Part shown: positions 40,401-45,792 of the stretch, piece after piece | Layout of the letters: the number at the start of each line of letters is the position of its first letter | How positions within the stretch are numbered: the stretch's first letter is position 1 | Assembly: GCF_932276165.1 (NCBI RefSeq) | Contig: NC_063994.1 | Span: 8,494,001 to 8,558,000 of the forward strand | DNA length: 64,000 nt | From: Plutella xylostella | Lineage: Eukaryota > Arthropoda > Insecta > Lepidoptera > Plutellidae | Direction: 5' to 3' | Notes under the pieces: model-generated | Told to the model about the DNA's origin: nothing | What the model saw: only the letters and a program-made list of their open reading frames with translations | Database searches by the model: none | Made by a program: the position numbers and the translations under genes

Positions 40401-43400
40401 CTTGTTAACTAAGATACATTCGGGAATTTGTATTTTCGGAATATTAAAACTTCGGGATTCGTAATTTTAACAATTCGATATAATAAAAAGTGGTACTTTT
40501 AAAACATCGAAATAATAATATTCGGAAAATTTACTTTCGTCATTTTAATAAATATGTTGTTTGAAATTTCGTTTATTAACTATTCGGGATTTTCGTTATT
40601 CGGAAACTTAAAATTCGGGATTGTGAATTATTCGGAATTATGAAATTCGTAATTTTAAAAATCGTTATTTTCATATTCGTAAAAAAGTAATTCGGATTTA
40701 TGTAGTGTACCCCGCACGAACATTAGGTTAGGGATCAAAAATACAGTCTCTTGGTGCTGGTTGAGGTATGGTCTCGTGAGGATCTGATGAGGGCAGTAAC
40801 ACGGTGGTGGCTCAATTTTATTTCAAAGATGTTACGAGTAATAGCTAAAAGCATCTAGTTTAGGCTATTAAGTATGTTTTTCAGAGAGAGAGAAAGAGAT
40901 TTTATTTTTCCTCTGGATGTGTTAGGTTTACTGGGTTTACTAAGTTCATTCTGTTAATGGCATCAAGTTGTTATGTGTTCATAAGTAATAATTATTTATT
41001 AACAAAATGCTGTTGGTTCTCCACGAAAATGTAAAAATAAAAATAAAATAAATAAAAATAAATTCGTAACGTAAAATTGACAATTACGGAATTTCTTCTA
41101 TAGACAGTAGCCACAAAAAAAACAAACGATAGATGGCGTGATTTGAAGATAAAGATACATTTATTCGACACATAGACAGCAACAACAAAAAAAATACAGA
41201 TTTAAAGAAAAGAAACACATACTTATACAAAACAACAAAGAAAAAAAAGGATACACATCAAAATAACTGGAAAAAATATAAGCCCCAATTTATTTGTGTG
41301 GGACAGGGAGTACCATAATTTTTTTTTGGGGTACTCTCCATCTATGCGAAATATCAGCTTGATATCTTTACCCGTTTCTGAGAAAAAGGGCGGTGACAGA
41401 CAGTCAGTCAGACAGACGGACAACAAAGAGATCCTATAACGGTTGCTTTTTTTCTTTTGACGTTCGAAACCCTAAAATTAAGTAAAAATATTATGCTGCT
41501 ACCAAAAAATGTACTTACAGGTATTGAAAAAGCGGTATATAGTACTAAACAAATTATAAACAAACAAAAAACCCGACTGCACGCTAAAAAGATGAAAACA
41601 AGTCCCAATGTTAATGGAAAGTATCGTAGGCGGGGACCAGCAGAGGGTTCACCATTTAGCTGAATGTTACTTAGAAAACGGCCTTGAGTGGCGGTCAAGT
41701 TGGTCCCCGCCTGCGATACTTTCCATTAACATTGGGACTTGTTTTCATGTTTTTAGCGAACAGTCGGGTTTTTCGTTTGTTTATAATTGTATTTTTTTAT
41801 TTGTAACTTTTTAGTTGTTTTAATTTTATGAAATTTTACATCAGTAGTTCATGATCATTTTTTATTTCAATTATTTTGGTGTTGTTAACTTGTTATTTAA
41901 ATACCTTCAATATGCATATTTTTGTAATGTGAAAATCAAGCCCTTTCATTTGATACCTTACACGGCAAAGTTGAATTATTATTTTTTCGATCATCACGTT
42001 ATGTCCTCTTGAGAGCGCAATGTACATTTTAATGGAACGTCACATAGCCTATCTATAACCATCGCGCCATCAATACGCTTCTAACAATACCTCATACATC
42101 AAAATCTATCAAGCCGTTTAGGCTACAGGAGGGAACAAAGAAACAGACAAACATACAATCAAAAAACTTTACCCTCCTCCTTCGGCAGTCGGGTAAAAAG
42201 GAGTAAGACAGGGGGTCATTCTGAACTTTTGCTCTACGAGTTTTCGAAATTAACAAAAAAAAACCTTTTTCATAGATACTTTTTACCATGGAAAACGAAT
42301 ATTTTTTTTCGCGAATTTGCAAATCGCGTAGAACAAAAGTTGTTCAGAATGACCCCTTGAGTCATCCCCTTTTGGCTTAGTATAGCCCTTTTGCGACACT
42401 ATGTATTTACTTTGCTTTGTCGTCGGGGTTCAGTTGGCTGGAGGATGCCCGAAACTTATTATCTACACTTTAATACTTGTAGTTACCTTTCTACAAGTAA
42501 ATACCACATTTGTTTGAGAAAGCTAATCGGGTTCCGAGTATAGAGTAAAGTGGCACCCCTATTAATTTCTACTCTTTCCTGGTGCCTACCAGTGTAAGTA
42601 AGAACTTACTTACCCATAAATGTACTTGAACATAATTGTCAATAAAGTTGGCGAGTAAAAGTTTATCGACCCACTGTGCAAACTTACATGTGAGCGTGTC
42701 ACTGCGTGTGCTGTGTGAAGAGCATTGAAAACCCAAAATTGGCGCGGCACGTCACCCTGTACGGGCCCTTAAAAATTTAACAATAAGTAACTTTTGGTGC
42801 ATCCAAAGCTCTTTTTAACCGACTTCAAAAAAAGGAGGAGGTTCTCAATTCGTCGGGATATTTGTTTTTTTCCTTTCGACCGTTAAATAATAAGCCAGAT
42901 TATGGGTGTCTTTTTATGTATTTTATCAAATAAATCAAGAGTAAAAGGCCAATTTGTGTAACTGTCCAAACGGGCCTTTTCGACGACTGTAGTTTAGTTA
43001 TTTACTATGAAATCTCTGGACTATCACAGTATTATAGGTTTATATTAGGCTATAAGTAGGTACATAGTTAGTTATATTATTATTTTGTTATTGTTGGTAC
43101 ACCGCCCTCTAAATTGTCACTTTGTTTCCGCTATATATAAGGTTGCCTGTAAGAGATCGCCCTCAGCGATAAGGCCGCCTATTGTACATTAGTTCTAGTC
43201 TATAAGTATGTTTTTTTTTTTGTATGTCTGATTTATGTGGTGTTCAATAAAGCAATATTCTATTCTATTCTATTCTATCACCGGTTCCAAACAAGAACTA
43301 TCTTTAATTTTACTTGGTTCCTAGTGTTTGTGCTATGTCCGTTTATGTACTTGTGTATGCCTGCCACTGAATTGGTTTACTTGTGCATGCATTGTGTTTT

Positions 43401-45779
43401 TTGTTTTTTTACATCTCATACCTACTACTATTATTGTGTCCAGCATGGCCAAATTAACTGTATAACATTTCGGTTATTTCTTATATTAATTTAACTTTTT
43501 AGTCAGTTATTTTTAACTGACACTTGAAAAAGCCCTTCTTTGCGTATGTGAACCAATTTTTTGGGATATACGAGACCGTTACATGATTCATGCAGCAGCG
43601 AAAGCTAGCAATGGCTATGAGAAGACAAAACCGTCTAAATTTCTACTAAGTAGAAGTATACTAGCGTACAAGCTAGCCATCCTGAATTACTGAGTTTATC
43701 TATCGCATATTTCTGATATTGACAGAGTTAGATGGCGTTTAGTCGCGACACCATCATAATTATTCCCCAGATAACCCTTATCTGACCATTAAAAAATCAG
43801 CCCTTAATGTATGAAACCGATAGCGTCATAACAAGTAAATAATATGGGCCTTACCACAAAATAATAATAATAATAAATAAATAGTCATTTATTTCAGGTA
43901 ATGCATAGGTACCCATATTACAAAAACTTAGGCAGTGTTTAACAGATGTTTACCGCTGTCAAATGCCTACAAAATCTGTCAAATTTCGTTTTAAACACTT
44001 GTTAAACAGTGTTTAAAGTTTTTTGTGGTAGCACTGTATATTTTTCCGCTTTTACAAACCGTACATTGTGTCCGCAGCCGGTCGGGCGACAGTCCGTGGC
44101 AGGCGCAGCACCGCAAGTCGCAGTCGCTGGACGCGAGCGCCGCGCGCCGCGAGCGACACCACTCGCAGACCGTCAAGGAGAGGTACTTATTTTATGTATA
44201 TACATATGTTACATAACCCGGCATTGTATAAAATCATTCAGAATATCATCATTCGCACGCTACGCTCGTGCCGCTCATTCGTGACCTTGGTTATCGGTCC
44301 AATATTCAGTGGAGATTATGTGCGGCTGCGGCCGCTACACACGTGCAGTGTGTTCGTTAGTCAAAGCTTTCGCTTCTCGGTTACACGAGGCCACTTTTTC
44401 AAACGAAAGCTGGTTTTTTAATCTCAGATACTAAATTCATAGATTTTGAACGGTTCATCAACAGTCGGTTGTCCTGCCAATAAAACGATACGTCACTCAA
44501 TCACGGGTCAATCGACTGTTGATGAACCGTTCAATATCTGTGTGCTTAGTCTCAGAAGATTAAAAACAGACTTTAGTTTGAACACTAGCCTCGTGTATCG
44601 TAACGTCAGCTTTGTCTAACTTGTCACCGGCCGTGTCCGCAGCCGGTCGGGCGACAGTCCGTGGCAGGCGCAGCACCGCAAGTCGCAATCGCTGGACGCG
44701 AGCGCCGCGCGCCGCGAGCGACACCACTCGCAGACCGTCAAGGAGAGGTACTTGTTATATGTATATACAGGGTGTTGCAAAAAGGGTAGACTAAGGGTTA
44801 GTATACTAGTGCAGCATGTTATATCTAAGCAGACCGTCAAGGAGAGGTACTTGTTATAGTTTATATTTACACTCGCAAGCAATGAAAACAATAGCACCAA
44901 ATTACTTCTGAACGGAAAAGACTAGCGTAATGACTAATAACAAAAAGATGGCGTATCTGCAATATTGAAGTATATTTTGAAATACGTATCAGAATATTAG
45001 TAACTAAATACGTTAATATCCGCTGGACCTACGACCATAGGCGGGTCGCCGGTAGTGACTGGATGAGGACGGCCGAGGACCGAGTGTTGTGGCGCTCCTT
45101 GGGAGAGGCCTATGTCCAGCAATGGATGATTATTAGCTGATGATGAAGTAAATCATGTTCATCATCATCATCAGCAGCCCGTAAGCTCCACTGCTAAATA
45201 TTTAAATATTGGACCTATGACCGGTAAACAAGTTCCCGAATGGATCGTACACCTTAGTCCCTTAGCTAGTCTGTTTTAGCAGCATGCGAATTTCATCACG
45301 CACACGGGATGGCACGCCATTTTCCCGCGTCTCGCGTGCATATTCCACGCGTTACAATGAATATACTTTGTACTTGTATGAACGCGTGCTGGGTAATCCC
45401 GCGTGCTGAAATCCGCATGCTGTTAAAAACAGTAATGTGTAGGGCTAAGAACATATTTGTACACAAAAACATGAACAAAAATTACAAAAAAAACTTAATC
45501 TAACACATATGTACAAATGGCGGCCTTATCGCTTAAAGCGATTTCTTCATTAGCTTTACGTTCCTTTGTGCAACTCAGTGTACAACGGCGCCCATTGTCC
45601 CCAGATACCGCTGCATAGTCCCGTACCCGCCCAACTCTGAATACGAGCTCGAGTTACAACTAGACGACATCGTGATAGTGCACAAGAAGCGCGCCGACGG
45701 CTGGCTGCGCGGCACCCACCAGCGCACGGGCCGCTCGGGGCTGTTCCCCGCCTCCTTCGTGCAGAGCTGCCCGGAGTGA
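10299..45779 (+). CDS. POSH: POSH / SH3RF: RING E3 ubiquitin ligase and JNK scaffold with four SH3 domains
   Basis: POSH (Plenty of SH3s; vertebrate SH3RF1/3) binds Rac and assembles MLK-MKK-JNK modules. It acts as a RING E3 ligase at endomembranes. Seventeen coding exons join with consistent phases to 957 codons, or 922 if one copy of the duplicated exon is skipped, close to the family's usual 840-890. Domains in order: RING C3HC4 at residues 12-52 (C12, C15, C28, H30, C33, C36, C49, C52, all present); SH3-1 about 113-166 (ALYDY); SH3-2 about 175-231 (ALYDF); a long Ser/Thr/Asn-rich disordered region 266-590; SH3-3 about 621-677 (ALHAY, an atypical ALYDY); a basic patch MKRLAAMKK with NPVFED; the motif RAGSCPSQ; the motif HRKSQSLD; and SH3-4 about 900-957, ending FPASFVQSCPE. 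The ATG has A at -3 and G at +4. Exons are strongly GC-rich inside AT-rich introns. Domain order matches POSH, not other SH3/RING proteins. Confidence 0.93.
10413..12456. other. POSH intron, mostly unannotated
   Basis: AT-rich intron. The only clear structure is a perfect hairpin at 11351-11397. Confidence 0.4.
11351..11397. repeat. perfect 20-bp hairpin
   Basis: The left arm CTTAAACCAGATGTACAGTC and its exact reverse complement are separated by 7 bases. No family copy is seen elsewhere in the window. Confidence 0.6.
12468..13030 (-). pseudogene. 5'-truncated RTE-like LINE fragment
   Basis: The minus-strand frame (stop near 12491, open to about 13081) reads through LRTKILKCYVWPIVLYGCESW and the WCYRRMLRISWTDKVTNVEVL stretch to GRRKLTWLCNIKEWTG. 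This is the segment that follows the reverse transcriptase core in RTE-type non-LTR elements. The YADD catalytic core is missing, so it is a 5' truncation. ACAGATTTGAT occurs at 12457-12467 and again near 13019-13030, consistent with a target duplication. It lies antisense in a POSH intron. Confidence 0.7.
13275..13423. mobile_element. perfect-arm MITE, 'GTGCCACAAACTTATCTG' family, copy 1
   Basis: Two 53-bp arms (13275-13327 and 13371-13423) are exact reverse complements with TATA edges. Related copies are at 49708-51120 (interrupted) and 60237-60449. Confidence 0.8.
13430..14734. other. POSH intron, no gene seen
   Basis: AT-rich sequence without recognised coding content. Confidence 0.35.
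14739..15730 (+). mobile_element. TTAA-flanked non-autonomous element, copy 1
   Basis: A 992-bp unit is flanked by TTAA at 14735-14738 and 15731-15734. Its ends are inverted: GGGGATCCCTAAAGCT at the left, AGCTTTAGTGACAGCC at the right. TTAA targets suggest piggyBac or Kolobok. A nearly identical copy lies inverted at 18789-23504, where a 3.73-kb insertion splits it. No transposase is present. Confidence 0.72.
15735..17560. other. POSH intron, no gene seen
   Basis: AT-rich intron. The short open frames show no recognisable domain. Confidence 0.35.
17563..17745 (+). mobile_element. Helitron-like (Lep1-type) repeat, complete
   Basis: It starts TCCTACTACTATTATAAAGG, contains CCGATTTTAATGAAATTTGG, and ends in GGCGAAGCAAAGC followed by CAGCTAGT. 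There is no target duplication, as expected for Helitrons. Confidence 0.65.
17748..17933 (+). mobile_element. Helitron-like repeat, 3'-truncated, next to POSH exon 2
   Basis: It starts with a doubled CCTAACTAATATTAT and contains CTGTCTGTTACTCTTTCACG. It loses the CTAGT end about 30 bp before the exon 2 acceptor. A related copy is at 50833-51041. Confidence 0.6.
17967..18140 (+). CDS. POSH: POSH exon 2, RING second half
   Basis: Acceptor TTGCAG, donor GTAAGC, 174 nt, phase 0 at both ends. It encodes residues 39-96 with the last zinc ligands C49 and C52 (RCPECR). It then continues LPPNVLLMRILEGM, a helix conserved after the POSH RING. Being phase 0/0, it could be skipped without a frameshift, which would destroy the RING. 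Confidence 0.9.
19486..19540 (+). repeat. SINE 3'-end fragment
   Basis: It matches the 3' part of the SINE at 25651 (CCCCGCAAGGG, GTACATTAGTACAAG, then GTGAGTGT... equivalent). The tRNA-like head is absent. Confidence 0.5.
19986..20566 (+). pseudogene. Internally deleted Tc1/mariner-superfamily element (DUF4817-type HTH)
   Basis: The ends AAGGGTTTTTCAAT and ATTGAAAAACCCTT are inverted and flanked by TA (19984-19985 and 20567-20568). From 20098 the frame reads MAGYTIEQRVQMIQLYFQNK, then shifts to LVQTLRALRPFYG...TLQRLVAKFETTGS...NIAAVRQSVQQNP, the helix-turn-helix of this transposase type. After about residue 85 it jumps to the protein's usual C-terminus, RSRGGHLNDVIFHT. The whole catalytic domain is therefore deleted. 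Confidence 0.7.
20740..21560 (-). pseudogene. Degenerate R1-clade LINE reverse transcriptase remnant
   Basis: Minus-strand frames, broken by several shifts and stops, contain in order KLFERVI, SQFGIR, AFNSIP, CGVPQ and PLLWNLAYNAVL. These are landmarks of the R1-type reverse transcriptase fingers and palm. The YADD box is not intact. The remnant downstream of it (about 20740-21010) is unrecognised. Confidence 0.5.
21800..22075. mobile_element. MITE-like inverted repeat, 'GTTGCAAAAAGGG' family
   Basis: It begins with TACAAGGTATTGAAAAAAGG and ends with CCTTTTTGCAACATCCTGTA. Internal palindromic text includes ACAAAAGTTGTTCAGAAT. Partial relatives are at 15425, 19060, 27450, 29020 and 44768, and a fuller copy is at 42190. 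Confidence 0.55.
23509..24830. other. POSH intron, no gene seen
   Basis: AT-rich intron without recognised coding content. Confidence 0.35.
24835..24985. mobile_element. MITE, 'GTAACGTAAACGGATCG' family, copy 1
   Basis: The arms CGTAACGTAAACGGATCG and CGATCCGTTTACGTTTCG are inverted around a loop of about 70 bp, with GCACATTATAAG / TTATTATGTGC at the edges. A shorter relative is at 34862-34962. Confidence 0.55.
25280..25368 (+). CDS. POSH: POSH exon 3, linker and SH3-1 start
   Basis: Acceptor TTTGCAG, donor GTATGT, phase 0 in and phase 2 out. It encodes GQPASG... and HARALYDYISKEAG, which begins the first SH3 domain. Confidence 0.9.
25399..25536. mobile_element. Harbinger-like hairpin MITE next to the exon 3 donor
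   Basis: The ends CTGCCAGTTTCAATAACT and AGCTATTGAAACTGGCAG are inverted nearly throughout, with TAA at 25396-25398 and 25537-25539. It begins 30 bp after the exon. Its terminus resembles that of the 2.9-kb element at 54098. Confidence 0.7.
25651..25880 (+). mobile_element. tRNA-derived SINE, copy 1
   Basis: Pol III box A TGGCGTAGTGG (25657-25667) and box B GGTTCGATTCC (25702-25712) sit in a tRNA-like head. The body is a typical lepidopteran SINE body with TATTTGTT...CGGGTCTTGGATGT and it ends CCCCGCAAGGGAGTACATTA. It is not a functional tRNA because no cloverleaf continues. Confidence 0.75.
26525..26638. mobile_element. MITE, 'GCACGGGGCGCA' family, copy 2
   Basis: The arms GCACGGGGCGCATTTAAG and TTAATTGCGCCCCGTGC are inverted. 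The subterminal motifs GTGACAAAAG and TTTGTCAC are kept. Confidence 0.65.
26695..26925 (+). repeat. decamer tandem repeat (CCCTACACTA)n
   Basis: About 23 imperfect copies of a 10-bp unit, with variants such as CCGTACACTA and CCCCACACTA. It joins directly to a LINE/SINE-like 3' end at 26935-27063. Confidence 0.85.
26935..27063 (+). repeat. RTE-like LINE 3' end
   Basis: The text GGTTCAGCCGTTCTCGAG and CTAACGAACAGCAATTC, then ATATATAAGAT, is the typical 3' end of lepidopteran RTE-type elements. Confidence 0.5.
27165..27279 (+). CDS. POSH: POSH exon 4, rest of SH3-1
   Basis: Acceptor TTTCAG, donor GTATGC, phase 2 in and phase 0 out. It encodes DLSFKKGETILLQKRL, the conserved W at FWYQGE and FPITFVQ, which completes SH3-1. 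Confidence 0.92.
27893..27992 (+). CDS. POSH: POSH exon 5, SH3-2 start
   Basis: Acceptor TTTCCAG, donor GTACTG, phase 0 in and phase 1 out. It encodes VLYPLPVPTALCKALYDFK...CLAFDKG. The intron sits after the second-strand DKG, matching the intron position in SH3-3. Confidence 0.92.
28334..28460 (+). CDS. POSH: POSH exon 6, rest of SH3-2
   Basis: Acceptor CCACAG, donor GTGAGT, phase 1 in and phase 2 out. It encodes AIITVHRRVDENWAEGRLEE then GIFPIAFVELN, followed by SAARQLMNT. Its 3' end is copied in the next intron (28809-28876). Confidence 0.92.
28527..28690. mobile_element. MITE, 'TTTTTAATCTCAGATACT' family, copy 1
   Basis: It shares GATGAACCGT and CCAATAGAACGATACGTCAC with the inverted repeat at 44418-44560. 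It is less palindromic than that copy. Confidence 0.45.
28809..28876 (+). pseudogene. Partial duplicate of POSH exon 6 3' end with donor
   Basis: It repeats the last ~60 nt of exon 6 with four or so substitutions (GIFPIAFVEFNSAARQLMNT), plus the donor GTGAGTT. There is no acceptor or exon 5' half in front of it, so it is an exon-edge copy rather than a usable exon. Confidence 0.8.
28897..29015. mobile_element. MITE, 'GCACGGGGCGCA' family, copy 3
   Basis: The arms CTAGCACGGGGCGCAATTAA and TCTTAATTGCGACTCGT are inverted. It lies directly after the exon 6 edge copy. Confidence 0.6.
29231..29306 (+). CDS. POSH: POSH exon 7, proline-rich linker
   Basis: Acceptor TTCCAG, donor GTAACT, phase 2 in and phase 0 out. 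It encodes PPLNRAVPPLPDGRAPHPEH, containing PxxP-type text. Confidence 0.85.
29753..31043 (-). mobile_element. Near-intact mariner element
   Basis: The inverted terminal repeats of about 30 bp begin CGAGGGCGATACCGAA at the left and CGAGGGCTACACCGAA at the right (reverse complement). They are flanked by TA at 29751-29752 and 31044-31045. Its 1.29-kb length is normal for mariner. It lies antisense in the intron between POSH exons 7 and 8. Confidence 0.9.
29818..30870 (-). pseudogene. mariner transposase with one nonsense codon
   Basis: About 350 codons read in one frame. The N-terminal paired helix-turn-helix is present (IFHNFRRGLSQEQCLAELV, then TIYRWYSEFRRGRSS). A single in-frame TAA follows at 30630-30628. 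The catalytic domain then has SGDESWIYSY, HHDNASSHTA and YSPDLSPNDYF, in which the second and third aspartates are 34 residues apart (DD34D). The DNA strand-transfer core is otherwise intact. The stop probably makes it inactive unless read through. This is a recent insertion by its preservation. Confidence 0.88.
31242..32218 (+). CDS. POSH: POSH exon 8, long disordered region
   Basis: Acceptor TTGCAG, donor GTAAGT, 977 nt, phase 0 in and phase 2 out. It encodes residues 266-590, rich in Ser, Thr, Asn and Gln, with a run of Ser/Thr/Asn after SSDSSSSANT. It has no fold of its own and corresponds to the weakly conserved linker between SH3-2 and SH3-3, which in POSH proteins includes the Rac-binding region. 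GC content falls toward the middle of the exon. Confidence 0.9.
32810..32958 (+). CDS. POSH: POSH exon 9, SH3-3 start
   Basis: Acceptor CCGCAG, donor GTAAAG, phase 2 in and phase 1 out. It encodes RHSAEILATSLLSHSP then AAYLALHAYSPQRPDELPLRKG. The third SH3 begins with ALHAY in place of ALYDY. Confidence 0.9.
32962..33178 (-). mobile_element. LINE 3'-end fragment inserted in the exon 9 donor
   Basis: Read on the minus strand it ends ...CAAATAAATG plus TTTC repeats, a LINE tail. GGTA is present on both sides. The intron text that followed the original donor (GTAGGACCGCACATAGGCC) resumes at 33181. The insertion is therefore 4-5 nt downstream of the exon, leaving a GTAAAG donor. Confidence 0.65.
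33181..33335 (+). repeat. Tandem duplicate including exon 9 3' end
   Basis: The segment AGGACCGCACATAGGCCGC...CACGAGGCGGAGA occurs at about 33183 and again at about 33280. Between them is a copy of the last ~38 nt of exon 9 (CCACAGCGGCCCGACGAGCT...) with donor GTAGGA. The unit is about 97 bp. Confidence 0.8.
33773..33897 (+). CDS. POSH: POSH exon 10, rest of SH3-3
   Basis: Acceptor TTTCCAG, donor GTACGT, phase 1 in and phase 0 out. It encodes IYVVVERCRDGWYKGRSERG and CGVFPGNYVAPR, with the conserved W and the FPGNYV end. A decoy acceptor with similar text lies at about 33736. Confidence 0.92.
33938..33981 (+). pseudogene. Partial duplicate of POSH exon 10
   Basis: It repeats GGCGGCTGGTACAAGGGGCG and the following CTCGGAGCGCGGGGGGCGCTG of exon 10, about 130 bp downstream of the original. 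Confidence 0.8.
33990..34070 (+). repeat. possible tRNA-like SINE head
   Basis: The text TGGTGGCTTAAAGGATAAGG (box A-like) and GTGAGCTCGAATCCTG (box B-like) has the spacing of a Pol III promoter. There is no recognisable SINE body, so the call is weak. Confidence 0.3.
34249..34342 (+). CDS. POSH: POSH exon 11, Ala/Pro-rich linker
   Basis: Acceptor TTCCAG, donor GTAATG, phase 0 in and phase 1 out. It encodes VAQPQAAAVKTPAAATVPP followed by APPRAASPVANT. Confidence 0.82.
34376..34452 (+). mobile_element. tRNA-derived SINE head, copy 2
   Basis: Box A TGGCGTAGTGG is intact. Box B is degraded (GGGTCGATACC). The body is lost after GGGGCAGATATTATTTG. Confidence 0.65.
34783..34850 (+). CDS. POSH: POSH exon 12
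   Basis: Acceptor TTTTCAG, donor GTCAGT, phase 1 in and phase 0 out. It encodes QPASYPWTPSAQPLQSTP then KSDK. Confidence 0.8.
34862..34962. mobile_element. MITE, 'GTAACGTAAACGGATCG' family, copy 2
   Basis: The arms CACACAAAAACGTAACGTAA and TTACGTTACGATTTTCATTT are inverted and share the GTAAACGGATCG core with 24835-24985. It begins 12 bp after exon 12. Confidence 0.5.
35211..35389 (+). CDS. POSH: POSH exon 13, basic patch
   Basis: Acceptor CCCCAG, donor GTGAGT, phase 0 in and phase 2 out. It encodes SKDKSKPEKSTSTGVSLMKR then LAAMKKCKSPPP and YSMDNPVFED. The basic Leu-rich run corresponds to the KLL...KRK segment between SH3-3 and SH3-4 of vertebrate POSH. Confidence 0.9.
36096..36403. repeat. 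local duplication around a GC-rich hairpin
   Basis: TTTATCGATACATTCAAACA with flanks occurs at 36109 and again at 36372. The continuation of the second copy (TTCATGTCACGTATCAACTG) is displaced beyond the 1.75-kb hairpin to about 38175. The original continuation is at about 36166. Confidence 0.6.
36229..36318. repeat. perfect 32-bp GC-rich hairpin
   Basis: The left arm 36229-36260 (TGAGCGGTGGGACGGGGAGG...) is the exact reverse complement of 36287-36318. The loop is 26 bp. The arms are about 75% GC against AT-rich flanks. Confidence 0.8.
36404..38151. mobile_element. 1.75-kb near-perfect foldback (TA-flanked)
   Basis: Arms 36404-37213 and 37341-38151 are reverse complements over about 810 bp, with only occasional differences. 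The spacer is 127 bp. The ends are CAGGGTGGCCCAAAGAGTG, flanked by TA on both sides, as for Tc1/mariner-type targets. The spacer repeats TGACATCTGTCAAAAAGT. No coding capacity is seen. Confidence 0.85.
38218..38300 (+). pseudogene. Partial duplicate of the POSH exon 14 acceptor region
   Basis: TGTGTCTGACCCCGTGTGT and CCGCGCAGGGCGGG recur about 110 bp upstream of the true exon 14 acceptor. The copy includes the AG and the first 8 or so exon bases, then diverges. Confidence 0.75.
38398..38499 (+). CDS. POSH: POSH exon 14
   Basis: Acceptor CGCGCAG, donor GTAACG, phase 2 in and phase 2 out. It encodes RAGSCPSQLLGAPAERPHSH then RVRVRERASVLPQH. The RAGSCP motif is conserved in vertebrate POSH. Confidence 0.85.
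38536..38675. mobile_element. Harbinger/Tourist-like MITE, copy 2
   Basis: It begins GGGACTGTTTCACAATGTCT and ends TTGTGAAACAGGGCC, flanked by TAA at 38533-38535 and 38676-38678. The arms are inverted almost end to end. Confidence 0.78.
39509..40712. mobile_element. Foldback element X2 with degenerate ~16-bp repeat arms
   Basis: It starts GGGAACACCCAAATATTCCG and ends CGGATTTATGTAGTGTACCC. The 9-bp CGCACGAAC is present on both sides (39500-39508 and 40713-40721). The left arm (39520-39785) is a run of about 16 units resembling CCGAATTTTAAAAATA. The right arm (40418-40695) has the inverted units (TTCGGAATATTAAAAC). The core (39815-40325) has three GC-rich units containing AAGCGAGGAGGAGCGTGTTA. 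It is in reverse orientation relative to X1 and X3. Confidence 0.8.
41155..41470. repeat. dispersed lepidopteran repeat fragment
   Basis: It contains GATATCTTTACCCGTTTCTG and GACAGACGGACAACAAAGAG then CCTATAACGGTTGC, a text common in lepidopteran genomes. The class is uncertain. Confidence 0.4.
41548..41790. mobile_element. MITE with ~90-bp arms
   Basis: The arms 41548-41639 and 41699-41790 are inverted (AACATTGGGACTTGTTTTCA ... and its complement TGAAAACAAGTCCCAATGTT). The loop of about 60 bp is unrelated. Confidence 0.7.
42190..42405. mobile_element. MITE-like inverted repeat, 'GTTGCAAAAAGGG' family
   Basis: It is palindromic around GAACAAAAGTTGTTCAGAAT with GGGGGTCATTCTGAACTT in the left arm. 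It ends CCCTTTTGCGACACTATGTA. Confidence 0.5.
42415..43137. other. POSH intron, no gene seen
   Basis: It includes the dispersed text AACCGACTTCAAAAAAAGGA near 42818, frequent in Lepidoptera, but no gene. Confidence 0.35.
43138..43276 (+). repeat. LINE 3' end with ATTCT tail
   Basis: CCTGTAAGAGATCGCCCTCA, GATAAGGCCGCC and CAATAAAGCAATATTCTATT, then ATTCT repeats, give the canonical 3' end of a lepidopteran non-LTR family. Confidence 0.6.
44078..44182 (+). CDS. POSH: POSH exon 15a (duplicated exon, copy 1)
   Basis: Acceptor TCCGCAG, donor GTACTT, 105 nt, phase 2 in and phase 2 out. It encodes SRSGDSPWQAQHRKSQSLDA then SAARRERHHSQTVKER. HRKSQSLD matches the conserved RKASSLD motif before the last SH3 of vertebrate POSH, a basophilic-kinase-like site. 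Confidence 0.85.
44418..44560. mobile_element. MITE, 'TTTTTAATCTCAGATACT' family, copy 2
   Basis: The arms TTTTGAACGGTTCATCAACAG and CTGTTGATGAACCGTTCAA are inverted. It lies between the two exon 15 copies. A relative is at 28527-28690. Confidence 0.6.
44643..44747 (+). CDS. POSH: POSH exon 15b (duplicated exon, copy 2)
   Basis: Same length, acceptor, donor and phases as 15a. It differs by a single synonymous base (CAG to CAA in the KSQS codons). Using both copies, or either one, keeps the frame (35 codons). Which copies are spliced cannot be told from sequence. Confidence 0.75.
44826..44858 (+). pseudogene. Third, partial copy of exon 15 3' end
   Basis: GCAGACCGTCAAGGAGAGGT followed by ACTTGTTATA repeats the last ~18 exon bases and the donor of copy 15b. 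Confidence 0.75.
45000..45145 (+). pseudogene. RTE-like LINE 3'-end fragment
   Basis: The plus frame reads DWMRTAEDRVLWRSLGEAYVQ then QWMIIS and a stop, followed by a GATGATGA tract. This is the C-terminus common to RTE-type elements, and a relative is at 54480-54737. Confidence 0.6.
45605..45779 (+). CDS. POSH: POSH last exon, SH3-4 and stop
   Basis: Acceptor CCCCAG, phase 2 in, TGA at 45777. It encodes RYRCIVPYPPNSEYELELQL, DDIVIVHKKRADGWLRG and GLFPASFVQSCPE. The end coincides with the SH3 domain end, as in all POSH proteins. Confidence 0.95.
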
Positions 45780-45792
45780 CGTCACACGGGCG

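Noticed and set aside
44009..44421. Three overlapping open frames around POSH exon 15a
   Set aside because: Only the frame consistent with phase 2 in and out continues into SH3-4. The others are shadows.
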